Positions 38,263 through 51,200 are shown, counted from the stretch's first letter. The stretch is DNA of 64,000 nucleotides from Muricea muricata (GCA_963855995.1 OY979717.1:9916001-9980000); one strand, 5' to 3'. The notes: generated from the sequence alone by a model not told the origin. Program-made: numbers and translations.

Positions 38263-39096
38263 TTTTAATATTAGCGCGTCTTTTGGCGCCAAAAGTATCT
38301 ATCTATCAATCTATCTATATGTCAGCGAAAGACTAAAATAGTAATTCACCGTTGTCAACTAATATTGAATCATTTAAAGATTATTCTGTAAACTGGATAC
38401 ATAAACCCCCCAAAATGCCTGACGTGCTCAAGTACGATAAACCATGAGTCAATTACAACGTCCTCTATATTACAAGAAAATGAAGTACGCATTGCCAATC
38501 TGTGCTAAAGATTAGCGCAGACGCAATTGTGTGAAACTTGCGCGAAAATGAATGAGAGATGAAGCCTATTTCTTAAAGGTAAGGGTTTTCTCTTTTTTTA
38601 TGGCCTGGATTGCAGTCTGCAATACAAATACGTTGACTATGTTCTCACGACATTCTGTCAACAAATGATTTTTACATTTTACACAAACACTGAACCCACG
38701 TGAACGTGCTGATAAACAATACGTTTGAGTAGTGTGAGAATTTAAGAACAAGTGAAGGAGACAATAGAACGCTATTGTCCGCTCGTTGTAACTTGTATAT
38801 TTTTATTTTTGTTCTACCGCAATACACATATTTTAATATATATTACAAATATAAATTAATGTTCATTGGGCCTCAGAGCTACTAGAAATCTTGCATAGGC
38901 TTTTATTTAGACGCCTTCTTACAATGACCAGTTGTTTTGACACACATGACACATACATTGGGTTAAAATTAAGGATCTCACCGAAGTGTCGAAACGCTGA
39001 AAAATAACGCATCATCGCCACGCCCAAAAACATCGACAGCCCCGCCCAAAATCGTGCACTTTCATACTTTTGGCATAGTCGGCACGGCTAGTGAAA

Positions 39097-39888
39097 ATGG
39101 GTGAAGTTAGTAAGCTCGGACGAACTTATATCCGCGGAAAGGCAATTAATGATGATTTAAGATCCCTCGTTATTGACCAAATAGTTGAAATGGGAGGCGA
39201 CCCCGCGGCAGGATTTTTTCAAGGAAGCTACAGTGCTGTATCCTCTAAATTAAAACTTTCGGTGGAAACGATTCAAAAAGTCTGGAAGAGGTTTTGTGAG
39301 TCTGGCGAGGTAAAGCGTCATGAATCTTGTGCGAGTGGCGTTAAACTTCTAAAACCAGAAGATATGCAACTAATAAAACTTCTGAAGATGGATAGGCCAT
39401 CAATGACATCGGGCGAACTTTTGAACGAAGCAACCGAACTTTGTTTTAATCCGGGCGGGATCAGTAAACAAACTTTGAACAGGGCTGTCAGAAATTACAT
39501 GAATGACGGAAAATGGTCGTGGAAGCGAATGATTAGACCTGCTGCCGAGAAATTCACGCAAGAAAATATTGAATACTGTCAGGCATTTCTCGACTACATT
39601 TCAACTGTAGACCCGCGCGAGCCGAAATTTTTCGATGAGTCAGGCTTAAAACTTCCCGACGTAGCAAATCCCAATTACGGCCACTCGCGTATTGGAACAC
39701 CTTGTGTAGAAATATTCCGAAACATGCAGACGCCAAATATCACGCTCAATCTGTTGTGTGAAGCAGACGGAATTATGTACGCTAACACAGTATTTCTCTC
39801 AAACTCAAAGTCGAAAACGTCCAAAGAAGAGCAACAAAAAGGATATTACAACAACGCAAGGGACAGCAGGAGTACAAGGATCGACTAG
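39097..39888 (+). pseudogene. truncated paired-HTH/DDE transposase fused to a LINE 3' fragment
   Basis: From the ATG at 39097 the frame gives an N-terminal block MGEVSKLGRTYIRGKAI, and a helix-turn-helix region (LKLSVETIQKVWKRFCESG). A second helical region follows (ISKQTLNRAVRNYM), then the start of a DDE catalytic domain (KFFDESGLKLPDVANPNYGH, GIMYANTVF). This matches IS630/Tc1-like transposases that are common in cnidarian genomes. The domain stops at about 39812, where LINE sequence begins. Only the first catalytic Asp remains, so it cannot be active. The last ~25 residues of the frame come from LINE sequence read out of frame. Confidence 0.8.
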
Positions 39889-40450
39889 TTGCATTAGATC
39901 TTCTACCACTTTGCTATGATAGAGAGTTAAAAGACTTGACATACTTTTATAAGGCATTGCATGGACACATTGGCATAGACATTTCCAACTTTGCCTCCTT
40001 TGTCAATAATCGACGGACCAGGTCAAGTAATTTGAGAACACTGAAAACACCATATTGTCATACCAGCACCTTTCAGTCATCTTATTTTAACCGTATAGTG
40101 AAACTTTGGAACAAGACCATTCTCGTTACTCCTCAGAGAAACTTCTCTACTTTAGTGCTCGTTAAAAGGTCAATTAAGCACTTGTTTACATGGACTTTCG
40201 TGCCTGACTGTTCTTGCCACAGGCAATCAAGAAGTCGTTAAATGTGTAGTCTCAACAGAGGCGAGTGATGAAATTCCGCGATGATATTGTTCCTACTTGC
40301 TTACAAGCTGATTTATATCATTCTACTCTTCATCATTCGCTTCTGTTAGATTGTTCTGCTCTTGTTGTGTTGTGTTGTGTTGTGTGTTGTTTGTTCTATT
40401 GTGATACTGTACAATGTGTACATACTTTCTATATTACTGTGAGGGAGTGA
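39813..40450 (+). mobile_element. 5'-truncated LINE 3' end inside the transposase
   Basis: In another frame the sequence reads VQRRATKRILQQRKGQQEYK, then LLPLCYDRELKDLTYFYKAL, RRTRSSNLRTLKTPYCHTST and FQSSYFNRIVKLWN, which is the C-terminal tail of a jockey/CR1-type LINE ORF2. It ends in a simple TGTTG-rich tail at 40.36-40.4 kb. Insertion after 5' truncation explains the broken transposase. Confidence 0.8.
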
Positions 40451-40458
40451 GGGAGAAG

Positions 40459-40637
40459 CAGGGCCGTGGCTAGAGCATTAATTGGGGGGGTGTATATTCA
40501 TATATTCGTGTTATGCCCGACTAATTTCTTTTGAAATTAACCCTAATGACAACCGATTTCAAAAGAAATTAGTTGGTCGTAACACGAATACATGAATATA
40601 CACCCCCCCCCCCAATTAACGCTCTAGCCACGGCCCG
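40459..40637. mobile_element. hAT-like palindromic MITE with G/C tracts
   Basis: CAGGGCCGTGGCTAGAGC at the left mirrors GCTCTAGCCACGGCCCG at the right. Poly-G and poly-C runs, TGTATATTCAT and CGTGTTA blocks are mirrored inward. Flanking GGGAGAAG and GGGAGATG are a near-perfect 8-bp target duplication. Confidence 0.75.
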
Positions 40638-41073
40638 GGGAGATGCCTTGCATGGGACGTAGTTACTGTCCCGTTCGCATATTTCCCCTTCGGGCTATTG
40701 TTTGCATGAACTCCAATAAAGAGCAAAGAAAGGCCCAGAAAAATGATTATGTCCAAATGAAATTGATAATTAAAAATTCGTTGGGCCATACGTGCACAAA
40801 AATGAAATAAACTGCTTATTGACATAGCCCTATTGTAACAAAGAAAACGTTTATCACAATATTTTTCTCCGACAGCAGCCACTTTTGCTATAAATGGTAT
40901 TTTCTACTCTGGATAGGCTAAAATACATCCCGGGCGTCGCATTGATAAAAAAGATCAATTGACATAAGTGGTAACATACAAACTATTATTTCACATTGAA
41001 TTGTTACTTTATAAAATGGTTGATATCATTTTTTCTCATTTTCCACTTTGATCGCTTTTTTTCGTATTTTTAC

Positions 41074-41182
41074 GTGTCCGTGTCCGCGTTGTCCGTATCT
41101 GCGTTGTCCGTATCCGCGTTGTCCGTGTCCACGTTGTCCGTGTCCGCGTTGTCCGTGTCCGCGTTGTCCGTGTCCGTGTTTT
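41074..41182. repeat. 15-bp minisatellite, array 2 (inverted relative to array 1)
   Basis: GTGTCCGCGTTGTCC copies, ending GTGTCCGTGTTTTTCAGATA. This is the reverse complement of the array at 38.1 kb, including its outer flank. Confidence 0.9.
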
Positions 41183-41261
41183 TCAGATAACCTATCAATA
41201 CTTTATGTAATATACAGTGTTATCGAACTTCTACCTTGTGCCTCCCGCGCCTATCACGCAC

Positions 41262-41771
41262 CATAGACAATCAAAAGAATGGACTGGAAACGCAAGCTAA
41301 AGCGTCAATGTTGCTGACGCGACATCCGTGATACGGCCTGATATGCTATAATTTGGAACCCTGTAACTTCACTTTAAATATACTTCAAGACTTTCTATTT
41401 ACATATTTCAAACAAGAACGGCAATGTCTAAGCAACTATCGACTTTTAAAATTCTTTATGGATATAACAAAGTTAAAACCCACCGCTGAATGTTTACGTT
41501 CTTTTTAACTACAGAAATGTCGCCAATGTTGTAGTTGAAAAAGGGTTTACGGAAACATTGAACGGTGATTTTCTGCCTTGTTTATCTCTCTGAAAAGTTT
41601 TAAAAGTTGATAGTTGCATTCACATTTCTGTTCTTGTTTAAAATATGTAAATACGGAGTCCTGAAATGTATTTAAAGTGAAGTTACAGGGCTCCAAAGTA
41701 ATGCGTATCACGGATATCGCGTAAACTTTAGCTTAACTTGCGTTTCCAGTCCATTCCTAAGACTGTCTATG
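41262..41771. mobile_element. 510-bp palindromic element
   Basis: CATAGACA at the left mirrors TGTCTATG at the right. Inside, AATGGACTGGAAACGCAAG mirrors CTTGCGTTTCCAGTCCATT, and CCTGTAACTTCACTTTAAAT mirrors ATTTAAAGTGAAGTTACAGG. It is non-coding and unclassified. Confidence 0.8.
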
Positions 41772-44220
41772 CACGCACTGACTTGCGCGCAATGCTTACC
41801 GCACCGTAATCAAACTCGTATTGCACTCGGAAATATATACAAAAACACAATTTTTGACATGGGCGTATTAATCCTGGACAAGTGGTCCATTTTATCCTGG
41901 ACAAGATCATGGGTGTAGATTGTGTGTGTTTATTGAAGGTGGGGGGAGCTTGAGCCTCCCCCTCCCCAAAATTCATAGTAGCTTAGGCCCCCCACCCAAA
42001 AAAAACAAAGATTTCACAAGTGGGCTCAGGCTCATGAGAAAATTTTGCTTAAATCAATTGCTGTAACTATACTAGCTAACTCTGCAACACTTGATTTTGC
42101 AAAAAAGACAACTTTTATACATAGCAAGTTTATTTTAATTTGCAGATTATTTGTATTCATAGGTCTCAAAATGCTGGAAATGTACTTCAGGGTCCCTAAT
42201 TTTAAATATTTCCGGGAGGCATGCCCCCTCCCCCCTCCCTAGAAGTTGCGGCAGGGGCAGCCATCTAAAAAGGGCACTTGCTTCTTAGCATACGTTTTTG
42301 GACCATTGGAAGACCGTTTTTGGACCATCTATTTTTTCTGTATTAGTACTTATTTATTACCTAAGTAAGTACAATATAGAATTACTAATACAATTATTTC
42401 ATTCCGTTATTCTGATTGGGTTGATCAAAACTTTATTCCTGTTTTACAATTTGTTTCATCAATACTGATAAATTAAAAATATACATAGTGATTAACAAAA
42501 CATAACTTCTGTAAATGTCAATAATAGAATATCCTTCAATCCTTCATTCAAATTGTCGAAAGTACTTGCGCCACTGTTAACGTTTGCTTGAATAAAATCT
42601 TTAGCAATCGTTGACATGCAGACATCGTCATTCGTCAATCCTGTTTTTTAATCGTGCTAAACATTTTATTGTTCTAACTGTTTGCGAACATTGTTGACCG
42701 TACCCGCGATTTAATCCTTCGCATGACGCTAAAGCTTCTTTTTGCAGCAGTTGCTGACGCTAGGGCACGGCATCGTAAAAACACAACAAGGAAGGCTTTC
42801 TTTGGAACTTTGTTTGTTGCTCAAGACACCACAAAGAGTGGAAACCTTTGTAACTTTCCTCGCCAGAATGGTAGATTCTTTGTTGCGTGTCCATTTTCAT
42901 CTTGGCAGGCAGAGTGAACAACTCAGTAGGCGCTTGTTATATTGCCTAAAATATTCACACACCTCACCCCCCCCCCCCTCCCCCGCAAACTTGCATGGCA
43001 TTGAACATTGCATTTAACTCCGACACCAGCACCATGTATCGCTGTATCGCTTTTTAGTATGGCCATAATTATAAGCAGGCCATTTTTATACTCTCCTTGT
43101 AGGGTCTTAAAAGTTATGACCCTTCCCATTTTTACATCACCCCTTGTTAGTTTCTGACAAATCTTTAACTCAGACAATCAAAATGCGAACACTTTTATTA
43201 ATTAAATAAAAAACCATGGTGTCTGAACGTCACTTTTGAAAGACAACTGAAGGGAACATTTATTCCGGGTTATGCATACAATATGCTACTAAACATTGAA
43301 CTGGCCTGCTACACTAAACAATGTATACTAAACATTGCCATACTGAACATTGAATGTATACAATGGCTATATAAAACATTACAAAATAACCCGTAACGTT
43401 TTCGAAAGCGAAAATTTCATCGCCGAAATCGATAATTGGAATTTGCTGGTGGCAATGATGCTGGTGGCAGTGTTGCTGGTGGCAGTGTTGCTGGTGGTTG
43501 GTACGCATTCTAATTCTATTATTTCTATGGTTTTAACATGCTTATCAATTAAAGTAATATATGTATGTAAACTGAAGCTGTGGCGGCGGAATCTGGCCTG
43601 AACTGTAGAGATGATTTACATGCCATTATTCGACAAAGAGAATAACAGGAATGAGTAATTAGTAATTGGAATTCTGATTCACGTAAAAATTAAACCGAGA
43701 CGTGATTGAACTCGTGGAGTTCACAGATCCTCATTAGATTCAAGTAAGGGCAAATTTGAGAGTTCATCTGATACTTGCATCCAATTAAACGAAACTTAAA
43801 TTACTGATTTGGAGATAGAGGAAGTTTTGAGTCTACTAATTTTAGCCTTAAGTTTTGAACATCAAGGAAGTTTTTAGTCGTTAAGCGAGGAAGTCTTTAA
43901 TCTATATTTGTATGCATTTTATATACCATTTTTAACTATACCCCACCTTTTATAATTTAGGTGTTTATTTCAAGGACATTAATGAAAATGTCTTTGATGA
44001 TAAGGCTAATTTTTCGCTTCAGTTATAATTGTGTGCACGCAAATACGAAGCCGTCCTCGCACTCGTCTTGGCAAGTAGATGATTATTGATCATATTAATT
44101 CAGTTAACCTGCTGAAATTGACAATCTGCTCACTATTTTATTTTCTGTTATACAGATATTAAAATTCTCCCTAAGTTTCACATTGCGTGACTAGAGTACA
44201 ATTCAAAAGTATATAGAAGG
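41772..44220. other. intergenic with simple repeats and C tracts
   Basis: Contains a duplicated TCCTGGACAAG phrase near 41.88 kb, C-rich runs at 41.95, 42.23 and 42.96 kb, TACTAAACATTG copies near 43.3 kb, and a 15-bp GCTGGTGGCAGTGTT repeat near 43.45-43.50 kb. An open stretch at 42.74-43.01 kb (QRVETFVTFLARMVDSLL) has an acceptor-like start but no recognised family. Confidence 0.4.
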
Positions 44221-44367
44221 GGCGGTCACCTGCAGGAAAAATAAAAACTATCAGGAAGATCAGAAATGAACTGTAATTATTTAATGACGCAAATGTTAAT
44301 CCAAGGATATATACCGACGCCCAACAGTCCCGTGTCCTTCATAGCAATCCACCTGCGCTCTGAAACG

Positions 44368-46741
44368 ATGTCTGCATTTATAGTAGGTGCAATAAAGATT
44401 ACCTTTGGCTTGATATCAAAGAAAATCTGTGCATTCGGTGCTAATAAACTGCACAATGGCGGGCTTTTTGACAGGCAATTTAGAGATTTAATCGTCAGCG
44501 AGCTTGCTGATATCAAACTTAAAGTGGACGCTCTTTCTCAAAAAGAACTTAGTAGCGGCATTAGCTGGTTTGATAGAGGAGTAGACCGTCTGGGAAAGTG
44601 CTTTGAGACCTCTAGTGATTCAGTCGATGGCATTGGTCGATCTCAGACACGGAACGCTATTGAGAAACATTCGTTGACATCTATTACCGAGATGTTAGGT
44701 ATCGAGCAAGAACTTACAATTGCTCACGCCGTTGGTAATTTGAAAAACATTGCCAATGATCGCTACGAGCGCGCTGAGGAATCTTTTAAAAATGCTGCTA
44801 AAGATGCAGGAATGGCATTCTGTAATCCTGCGCTAGATATCAAGAACAGAATTCTTGCATGCAAAGTTCGTATTGCCAGCGAGATCCTCGGAAATTTAAC
44901 TGATCCTGATCTAGCAGCCAACGATTGTGTTGGATATTTAAAAGAATTGCACAGACTGCCTTCCATAGTCGCAATCTTTGATGAACAAGCAAGCGGAGGA
45001 GTGAAACGGCGGATTAGTTCAGCAAAACGCACAGAACTTATAGAATCCGTTATTATGATCAATCTGTCCTTGCTCAATTTTATCCTGAATTTTGCAAAGA
45101 AAGAAAAGAATTCCTATGTCACATTTGATAGCTGGCCATTGATAGTATCGGGCACAACGGTTTACCACCCACTGTATTATGAAGTCAGTAATAATATAAT
45201 GCAGCAGGTAACACCACCGTGGTGCATTAGAACAAATCCCTTGCTTGATCATTATAATAAAGATCTTTCAGTGGTAAATAGCAAAGGGGATGTAATACGT
45301 TGTCCTAACCCTACTCAGAATTCCCTTCAGAAACTCGACAGACATACAGGCGAGTTGCAGATCTTGACAAAAGGGAACAAAGAAGATATTCAATGCATCT
45401 CTTTAGCTGTCGATGAAGATGATACGGTGTACTTACTGGTATGCCTTTGGGATACTTGTAACAAGACATTAAAAGATAAATTACAAAAGTATCAAAATAG
45501 AGCAGCGAGAATTATTGCCGGCGCTAGCTATGAGATCAGGTCTGCTGACGTACTTCAAGCCCTTGAATGGGAAGACTTAGAATCCAGAAGAATTATAACC
45601 AAAGCCACTTTAATGTATAAAATTTTGAACGACTATAGTGCTCCGAATTTGAAAAAGTTATTTAAGAGAAGGAATTCCTTACAAACTTCTTACGCCCTCA
45701 GAAATTCTCAAAATGATTTAGACCTACCAAAGCCTAGACGTGAATTCCTTAAAAAAAGCTTCAAGTATAGTGGTTCTAGACTCTGGAACAATCTCTCGCT
45801 TGAAGCTAAGGAAGCTCAATCAATTTGCTTGTTCAAAGACTTTGTAAGATCAACTAATAATCTGTTAGATTGAATAAATCCTTATTGTAACTATTAATAT
45901 TTAGCCGGATCACACCAACTTTTTGTAAATATGCATGCTATTTATTTTTTCTTCTTTCTTTCCTTTTCTGTCCTTTTGTAAATATCTTCCTTGATTCTTT
46001 TTTAATTGTTTGACGCCCCTTGTGGAAACCAACTATTTTGTTGACAAGGCTAGCGTCAGTAAATAAAGTTTTACATACATACATACATGTGACAGCCAGA
46101 GAAAATGTTACAGCCTTTGTGTTTGTGACAGAAATGGCAACATTGATAACTACCCTGTAGAATTCCTAAAAGGGAGAGAGTGTCACTGTTTTGGCATAAC
46201 CAAAGAAAAAAGGCTTATTTTTTGTTGTGAATTCGAGAACAATGTTCACTTAATTTACACAAGCGATAGAAATGGGCAGCTAAAGGATTGCTTTCCTGCA
46301 CGTATTCCTGAGAAACTTGTCGTAAAAGACATTTTTTGCTCAAACTCAAACGAAATTATACTGGTCGCAGTAAAGAGCAACAACAACAGCTCTACCATTC
46401 GTCTTTACGTCTACTCAGTGGAAGGACACTTAAATGGAATCGTTAAACTGAAACTGCCTTCTCGTTTGAGTTCTGCAAACTCCTCTATAGTGAAGTATGA
46501 TTATCGCGCACAGCGGTTCATATGTTTAACCAGCACAGAGACCGGTAGCAGCTGCAAATATATGGAGTTCTGTCTGACTGGTGATTTGAAAAGATCCTGT
46601 GACTTGAACGTTAAACACCCGGGGCTGACCATGAAGCCAAATCTAACCTCTCATCCGAAAGGCATCGTGGCTTTGGTATGGCAAAATGGCGCAGTGTTTA
46701 TGACGCATGGAAGTCCTTGTTCAGTTCTTGCGATAAAATAG
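44368..46741 (+). pseudogene. helical-bundle/beta-propeller-like protein split by a LINE
   Basis: A long unspliced frame starts at the ATG at 44368 (MSAFIVGAIKITFGLISKK); an alternative upstream ATG is at 44266. The first ~230 residues are predicted helical, with FRDLIVSELADIKLKVDALS, SISWFDRGVD-type and LGIEQELTIAHAVGNLKNI segments. From about residue 300, Gly-rich strand repeats begin (VVNSKGDVIRC, DRHTGELQI, VDEDDTVYLLV). At ~45442 LINE sequence enters. The host sequence resumes at ~46090 in another frame (YSLCVCDRNGNIDN, HLIYTSDRNGQLKDC, LYVYSVEGHLNG, FCLTGDLKRSC) to the stop at 46741, without further damage. The repeats look like NHL-type propeller blades. From memory, this N-terminal type occurs in uncharacterised cnidarian proteins; its function is unknown to me. 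The clean second half suggests a recent insertion. Confidence 0.65.
45442..46089 (+). mobile_element. 5'-truncated jockey/CR1-like LINE inserted in the propeller gene
   Basis: ORF2 C-terminus: LWDTCNKTLKDKLQKYQNRA, ARIIAGASYEIRSADVLQAL, then SRLWNNLSLEAKEAQS and a stop at 45873. A 3' UTR follows, ending AATAAAGTTTTACATACATA in an ACAT-repeat tail. It continues the host frame, making a 502-codon chimera from the 44368 start. Confidence 0.85.
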
Positions 46742-47100
46742 ATCCCATATTTATAACTTCCCTCTGAGACCCGAACGAGACTACGTAGAAACACTGTTCG
46801 TATATGTTACCACGTTGTTAATGGAGAAACGTTATACCTTCCGAATTAGGTCTTTAGAGCGTTAATTCATGCGATAAAACAAACCTTTGAAGTGCTTACG
46901 TCACTCTAATGTCGAACAATCAATTGCAAAGCAATCTGGGAAACTTGTAGGACAAAATGATCATATCCATAGAGATTATAAATAGTAATACAGAAGTATC
47001 GAGCACCTAATAGTAATTATAGGTATAATAAGACGTACTGGGGTTTTTTACTAGTTGCCGAATTAACAAAGTCATCAATAAGCGTAGTTAGAGTTTGCTG
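46742..47100. other. spacer, no feature recognised
   Basis: 3' flank of the propeller gene; nothing supportable on either strand. Confidence 0.4.
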
Positions 47101-47104
47101 CATT

Positions 47105-48268
47105 CCAGCCTGTTACTGTCAGCCAAATCTCTCATCTTTTACATGGACTTTCTGGCAATAAAGCCACTGGCATTGATAAAATTTCTTGCAAAATTATCAA
47201 ATTAGCCGCACCAGTTATCTCAGACTCACTGACTCTTATTTGTAATCAGGCTATTACTCTATCTTCCTTTCCTGACGAATGGAAAATAGCTAGGGTAGTG
47301 CCTCTGTATAAAAATGGTCAACGTAACATTCCTGGAAACTACAGACCTATATCAGTTTTACCGGCCATTAGTAAAATTATGGAACGAATATTGCATGATC
47401 AACTATATAACTATTTAACAAAATTTGATCTTGTGAGTGATACTCAATTTGGATTTCTAAAATTCCACTCCACAGCTAGTGCATTACTAGACTGCACTAA
47501 CGATTAGTATATAAATCTAGACCGAAAAATATTTAACCTAGTAGTTTTAATTGATTTAAAAAAAGCTTTTGATACTGTTGATCACCAAATTCTATTAAGC
47601 AAACTAGAGCTTTATGGAATAAAAGAGCAAGCTCTAAATTTGCCCAAATCTTATCTCACAAACCGAAAACAAAAGTGCCAAATAAAAAACGTTTTTTCAT
47701 CTGAACGCCTGATCAAATGTGGTGTACCACAAGGCTCTATTTTAGGGCCATTACTCTTCTTGTTGTACATCAATGATCTACCTCACTGTCTAAGCAAAAC
47801 AAAACCTCGGTTGTTTGCTGATGACACAAATTTGACGGCTTCAGTGAATTCAGTGACTGACCTCGAGGCTGCAGTAAATTCTGATTTGGAGAACCTTAGA
47901 AAATAGTTAATAGCTAATAAGCTTAGCCTCAATGTGGCTAAGACTGAGTTTATAATAATTGGCTCGAAATCCATGACAAAAAATATTTCTAATCCACATC
48001 CGAATGTTTTCATTGAAAATAAACAAATCAAACAAGTTTATGAGTGTAAAACTCTTGGGGTAAAAATTGACCAGCATTTGTCTTGGAAAAGTAATACTGA
48101 TAAGATCCGTAAAAAAGTATTAGCAGGAATCTCTGCTATTCGTCGAATCAACCGTTTGTTGATCAAGAAACACTTATTTTGATATATAACGCTATTGTTC
48201 GTCCGTACTTCGACTACTGCTGTGAATTGACGGGGTCAGCGTGTATAAATAAAGTTATACTACTACTA
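47105..48268 (+). pseudogene. jockey/CR1-like LINE reverse transcriptase, several stops
   Basis: RT blocks in order: SGNKATGIDKISCKIIKLAA; WKIARVVPLYKNGQ; NYRPISVLPAISKIMERI; TQFGFLKFHSTASALLD, then a TAG; VLIDLKKAFDTVDH; SERLIKCGVPQGSILGPLLF; and the catalytic FADDTN. Stops also follow LENLRK and KKHLF. After FDYC the sequence jumps to a 3' end like that of the LINE at 45.4-46.1 kb (TAAATAAAGTTATAC, then a TAC-repeat tail). The ORF2 C-terminus is deleted. Confidence 0.88.
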
Positions 48269-51200
48269 TGTACTTGTGGCTAAAGAAAGAGTATGAGGCG
48301 TAATAAATAACAGCTTTTTACACAACTCTCTTTGTAAAGGCCAGTTTACACAAGCAATTTTTGTTGCGATTCATAGTGCGGATATTCCTATATTGATATG
48401 ATGGACACGTATTTTAGATTTTTTCACACCTGTTCATCCCCCCCCCCCCACTCCCCATGAGGGCAGTCTTATGCAAATAAATTCAGGATATAAATTCAGG
48501 ATATGTAATAGATACACGACATAACGCGATACGCATGTTTAGCGCTCATGGTGGTCAACTCCGAATGGAAACAGTTACATAAGGCACATAAAGCGGTAGT
48601 ATTTGTAAAGTTTGCCATCAAGCGTCATCCTATTGTAAAAGTATGGAGTCCATTTTACAATTTTAGCGATTCATTACGAGTTCAAGACCTCAAAATCATG
48701 TATTTACCATCAAAAACTTAATTTAGATCATTATAGGCCTTAAGGCTCGACATAGACGTACGAATATTTCCCATTTCATGACATGATGAAACTCCCAGAC
48801 TAAGAAAATTCTATAATACCTGTATATCAGTAATGACCTAAAGCGTTCAAATTTGCGATGACGAGAATGGCGGATCATCTATTAGTACTTGTGTTCGAAA
48901 TGTTCGATAAAAGATTTTCCATTTTATTTATTTTTTTGATATTTTTCTACGTTTCTACGGCAATGTATTTATCCTAGAAACACAAAAACATAAAAAGAAA
49001 ACAGCATTGCTTAATTTAGTCATTATTGGATTAATATTAGGATTACATATATTCTATAAAGCATGAAACCGGATATAACAACATATATAGCGCTAGATGA
49101 TTGTCACGGAAACAAGTATTTGTAATCATTATGATAGCTAAGTATAGAGTCTGACTAGATAATTCAGTTAACCGACTGCAATTTCCTCCTTGATTTAAAA
49201 TTGAAGAGGCTTTTAGGTGTTAGGCAATTAAGCCAAACAAATATATTGCGTTACTACAACAAACTATATTGCTCAAATTTTACTGTTATATCATAAGCTG
49301 GACATTATACTGCAAAGGTTATACACATAGACTGATAATATATTTACAAAGTCTCTCCACTCTGCAGGTGCTTCCATGGCCTTTTGTTTATGTTCCGAAA
49401 TTTGCGCTAGATTCATATCATCAATTTATGGCACAAGTTTAACGATATAACCACAAAGCTTGTGCCACAGTATGAGGAACTGACAGAGGGGTCATTCAAT
49501 TGAAGTTTGAGTGTCCACGCACATCGCATTACCTGATCTCATTACCATTATGCCAGCTCGTCAATTGCATTTTCTGGCCAATATAACGGTGAACTGGCAG
49601 TTGGCAGCCAGTAAACTGCATAACTGGGCCACCGTGTTGCGCTACGGAGTGGCTCTGCTGTCCATTCGCTACACTGTGTCTGTGCAGGGAAGAAAAATAT
49701 ATACATAGTAATGATTCCTTTCGCTGTTCCGTCTATTATGAGTGAAACTAGAGGATATTGCATATCGGCCGTGAAGACATGTCGCTACAAATGCACACCG
49801 TCGATTTGTGGTTCATGATTTCTAAACCATTTGATTGAATAAAATAGCAATGACTAAAGTTGTGGTTGAGAAATATGGGTCCAGAAGTAACTTTCATGGG
49901 CCAAAATACAACACAACCTGTAACCGTATTATGTCCCTGAACATCCACCCCACACACACACACACACATACGGCTCGCTGCATGCCGCGCGGTATGGCAG
50001 TGAGGTTTGTGAGTCATAAAGGCAAAGGTTTTATTTTAAAAGCGTTTTAAAAGCCAAGCGAAAATCTTTCAGTGTACAATTTGTGCTTTCTTTCTTTCAG
50101 AAAACCGCTTTCGGTGATAACAAATTAGGAGGCAGCAAATTAACGTAGCAAAATGGCGACGGTTCATTTCTGAAGAATTGAAAGTGATTAACAACACATA
50201 TTTTCCAGCAGCATTTCAATATATTCGAAAGAGTCGTATCCGATCATTAATAATAACGATTGTTTCCTCGTATTTCAGACGATGTTTGGGGCGTTTTGGT
50301 TGCCATGGCACGAAATACGCGCATACGAAGACATGTACATACGTCATCTGGGGCGGCCCAACTTCCGACTACTGTAGAGATTAATTTAGCAGAAGTTTGC
50401 AATACCAGAAATATTTGCATATCTAGTTTTGGCACCTACTATACATGCAAATATGAACTCTAACCTTCTTACAACTCGATAGTGTTATCAGTTCTTGTAC
50501 TGCTCTAAGCAATCTTTACGAGTCCCGGTATCGTTGCAAGCAACCTTTAGCAAACATGTCACTGTACTAAACTGAGTTATCTTATTAAGCAATATGAGAC
50601 AAGTCACATCTTACAATCATATGCTTACAAGTCATTACTGTTGGTGGACAACAAGCCTTAACAATTTTTGCAACCTAATGACAATTGTTCTTGAAGGATT
50701 TCTACAATGATTTTATGTATCTTGGTGTTCTATGCTCAGGTGAAAATAATGTTTGTTTTGGTGTTACTCTGTCAATACTTATAGGAGGAAACTGAAGAAC
50801 ACGGAGGAAACCCTAGAGATTCGGCACAGATTGCCGATGTGCCGCGTCATAAGTCTTAAGGTCCCTATTAAAAACGTAACGCGCTACGGAAAATTCAAGT
50901 ATAATACCAAAAATATCAATAAAACGTTTCCTTGCACAGGTCTATATTAGGCACGAATTGGCCAAGTGAATTAACGACCGCGAGCAGTATATGCTGGGTA
51001 TAGTACACACTAAGTCAGACGGAAGTCAAGAAATATACCAGTCAATTTGCAGTTTTACAGTTTTGCAGGAAAATACATTCAATTAAACTTTAAAACTGCG
51101 GTTAACTGCCTAATAACTGCCTGCATGCTTAGTAAATTTGATTTCTTGTGTGGTAATTAAATACGACATATTATTCAGGGTTTTCATAACACCTTTATGC

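Noticed and set aside
37960-38336. Arg/Thr and Ser/Ala/Leu repeat proteins on both strands
   Set aside because: Minisatellite translations; the same unit in the opposite orientation at 41 kb gives equivalent nonsense.
40616-40882. 88-codon minus-strand frame with a hydrophobic segment
   Set aside because: Starts in anonymous DNA and ends in the palindromic MITE; no domain or splice support.
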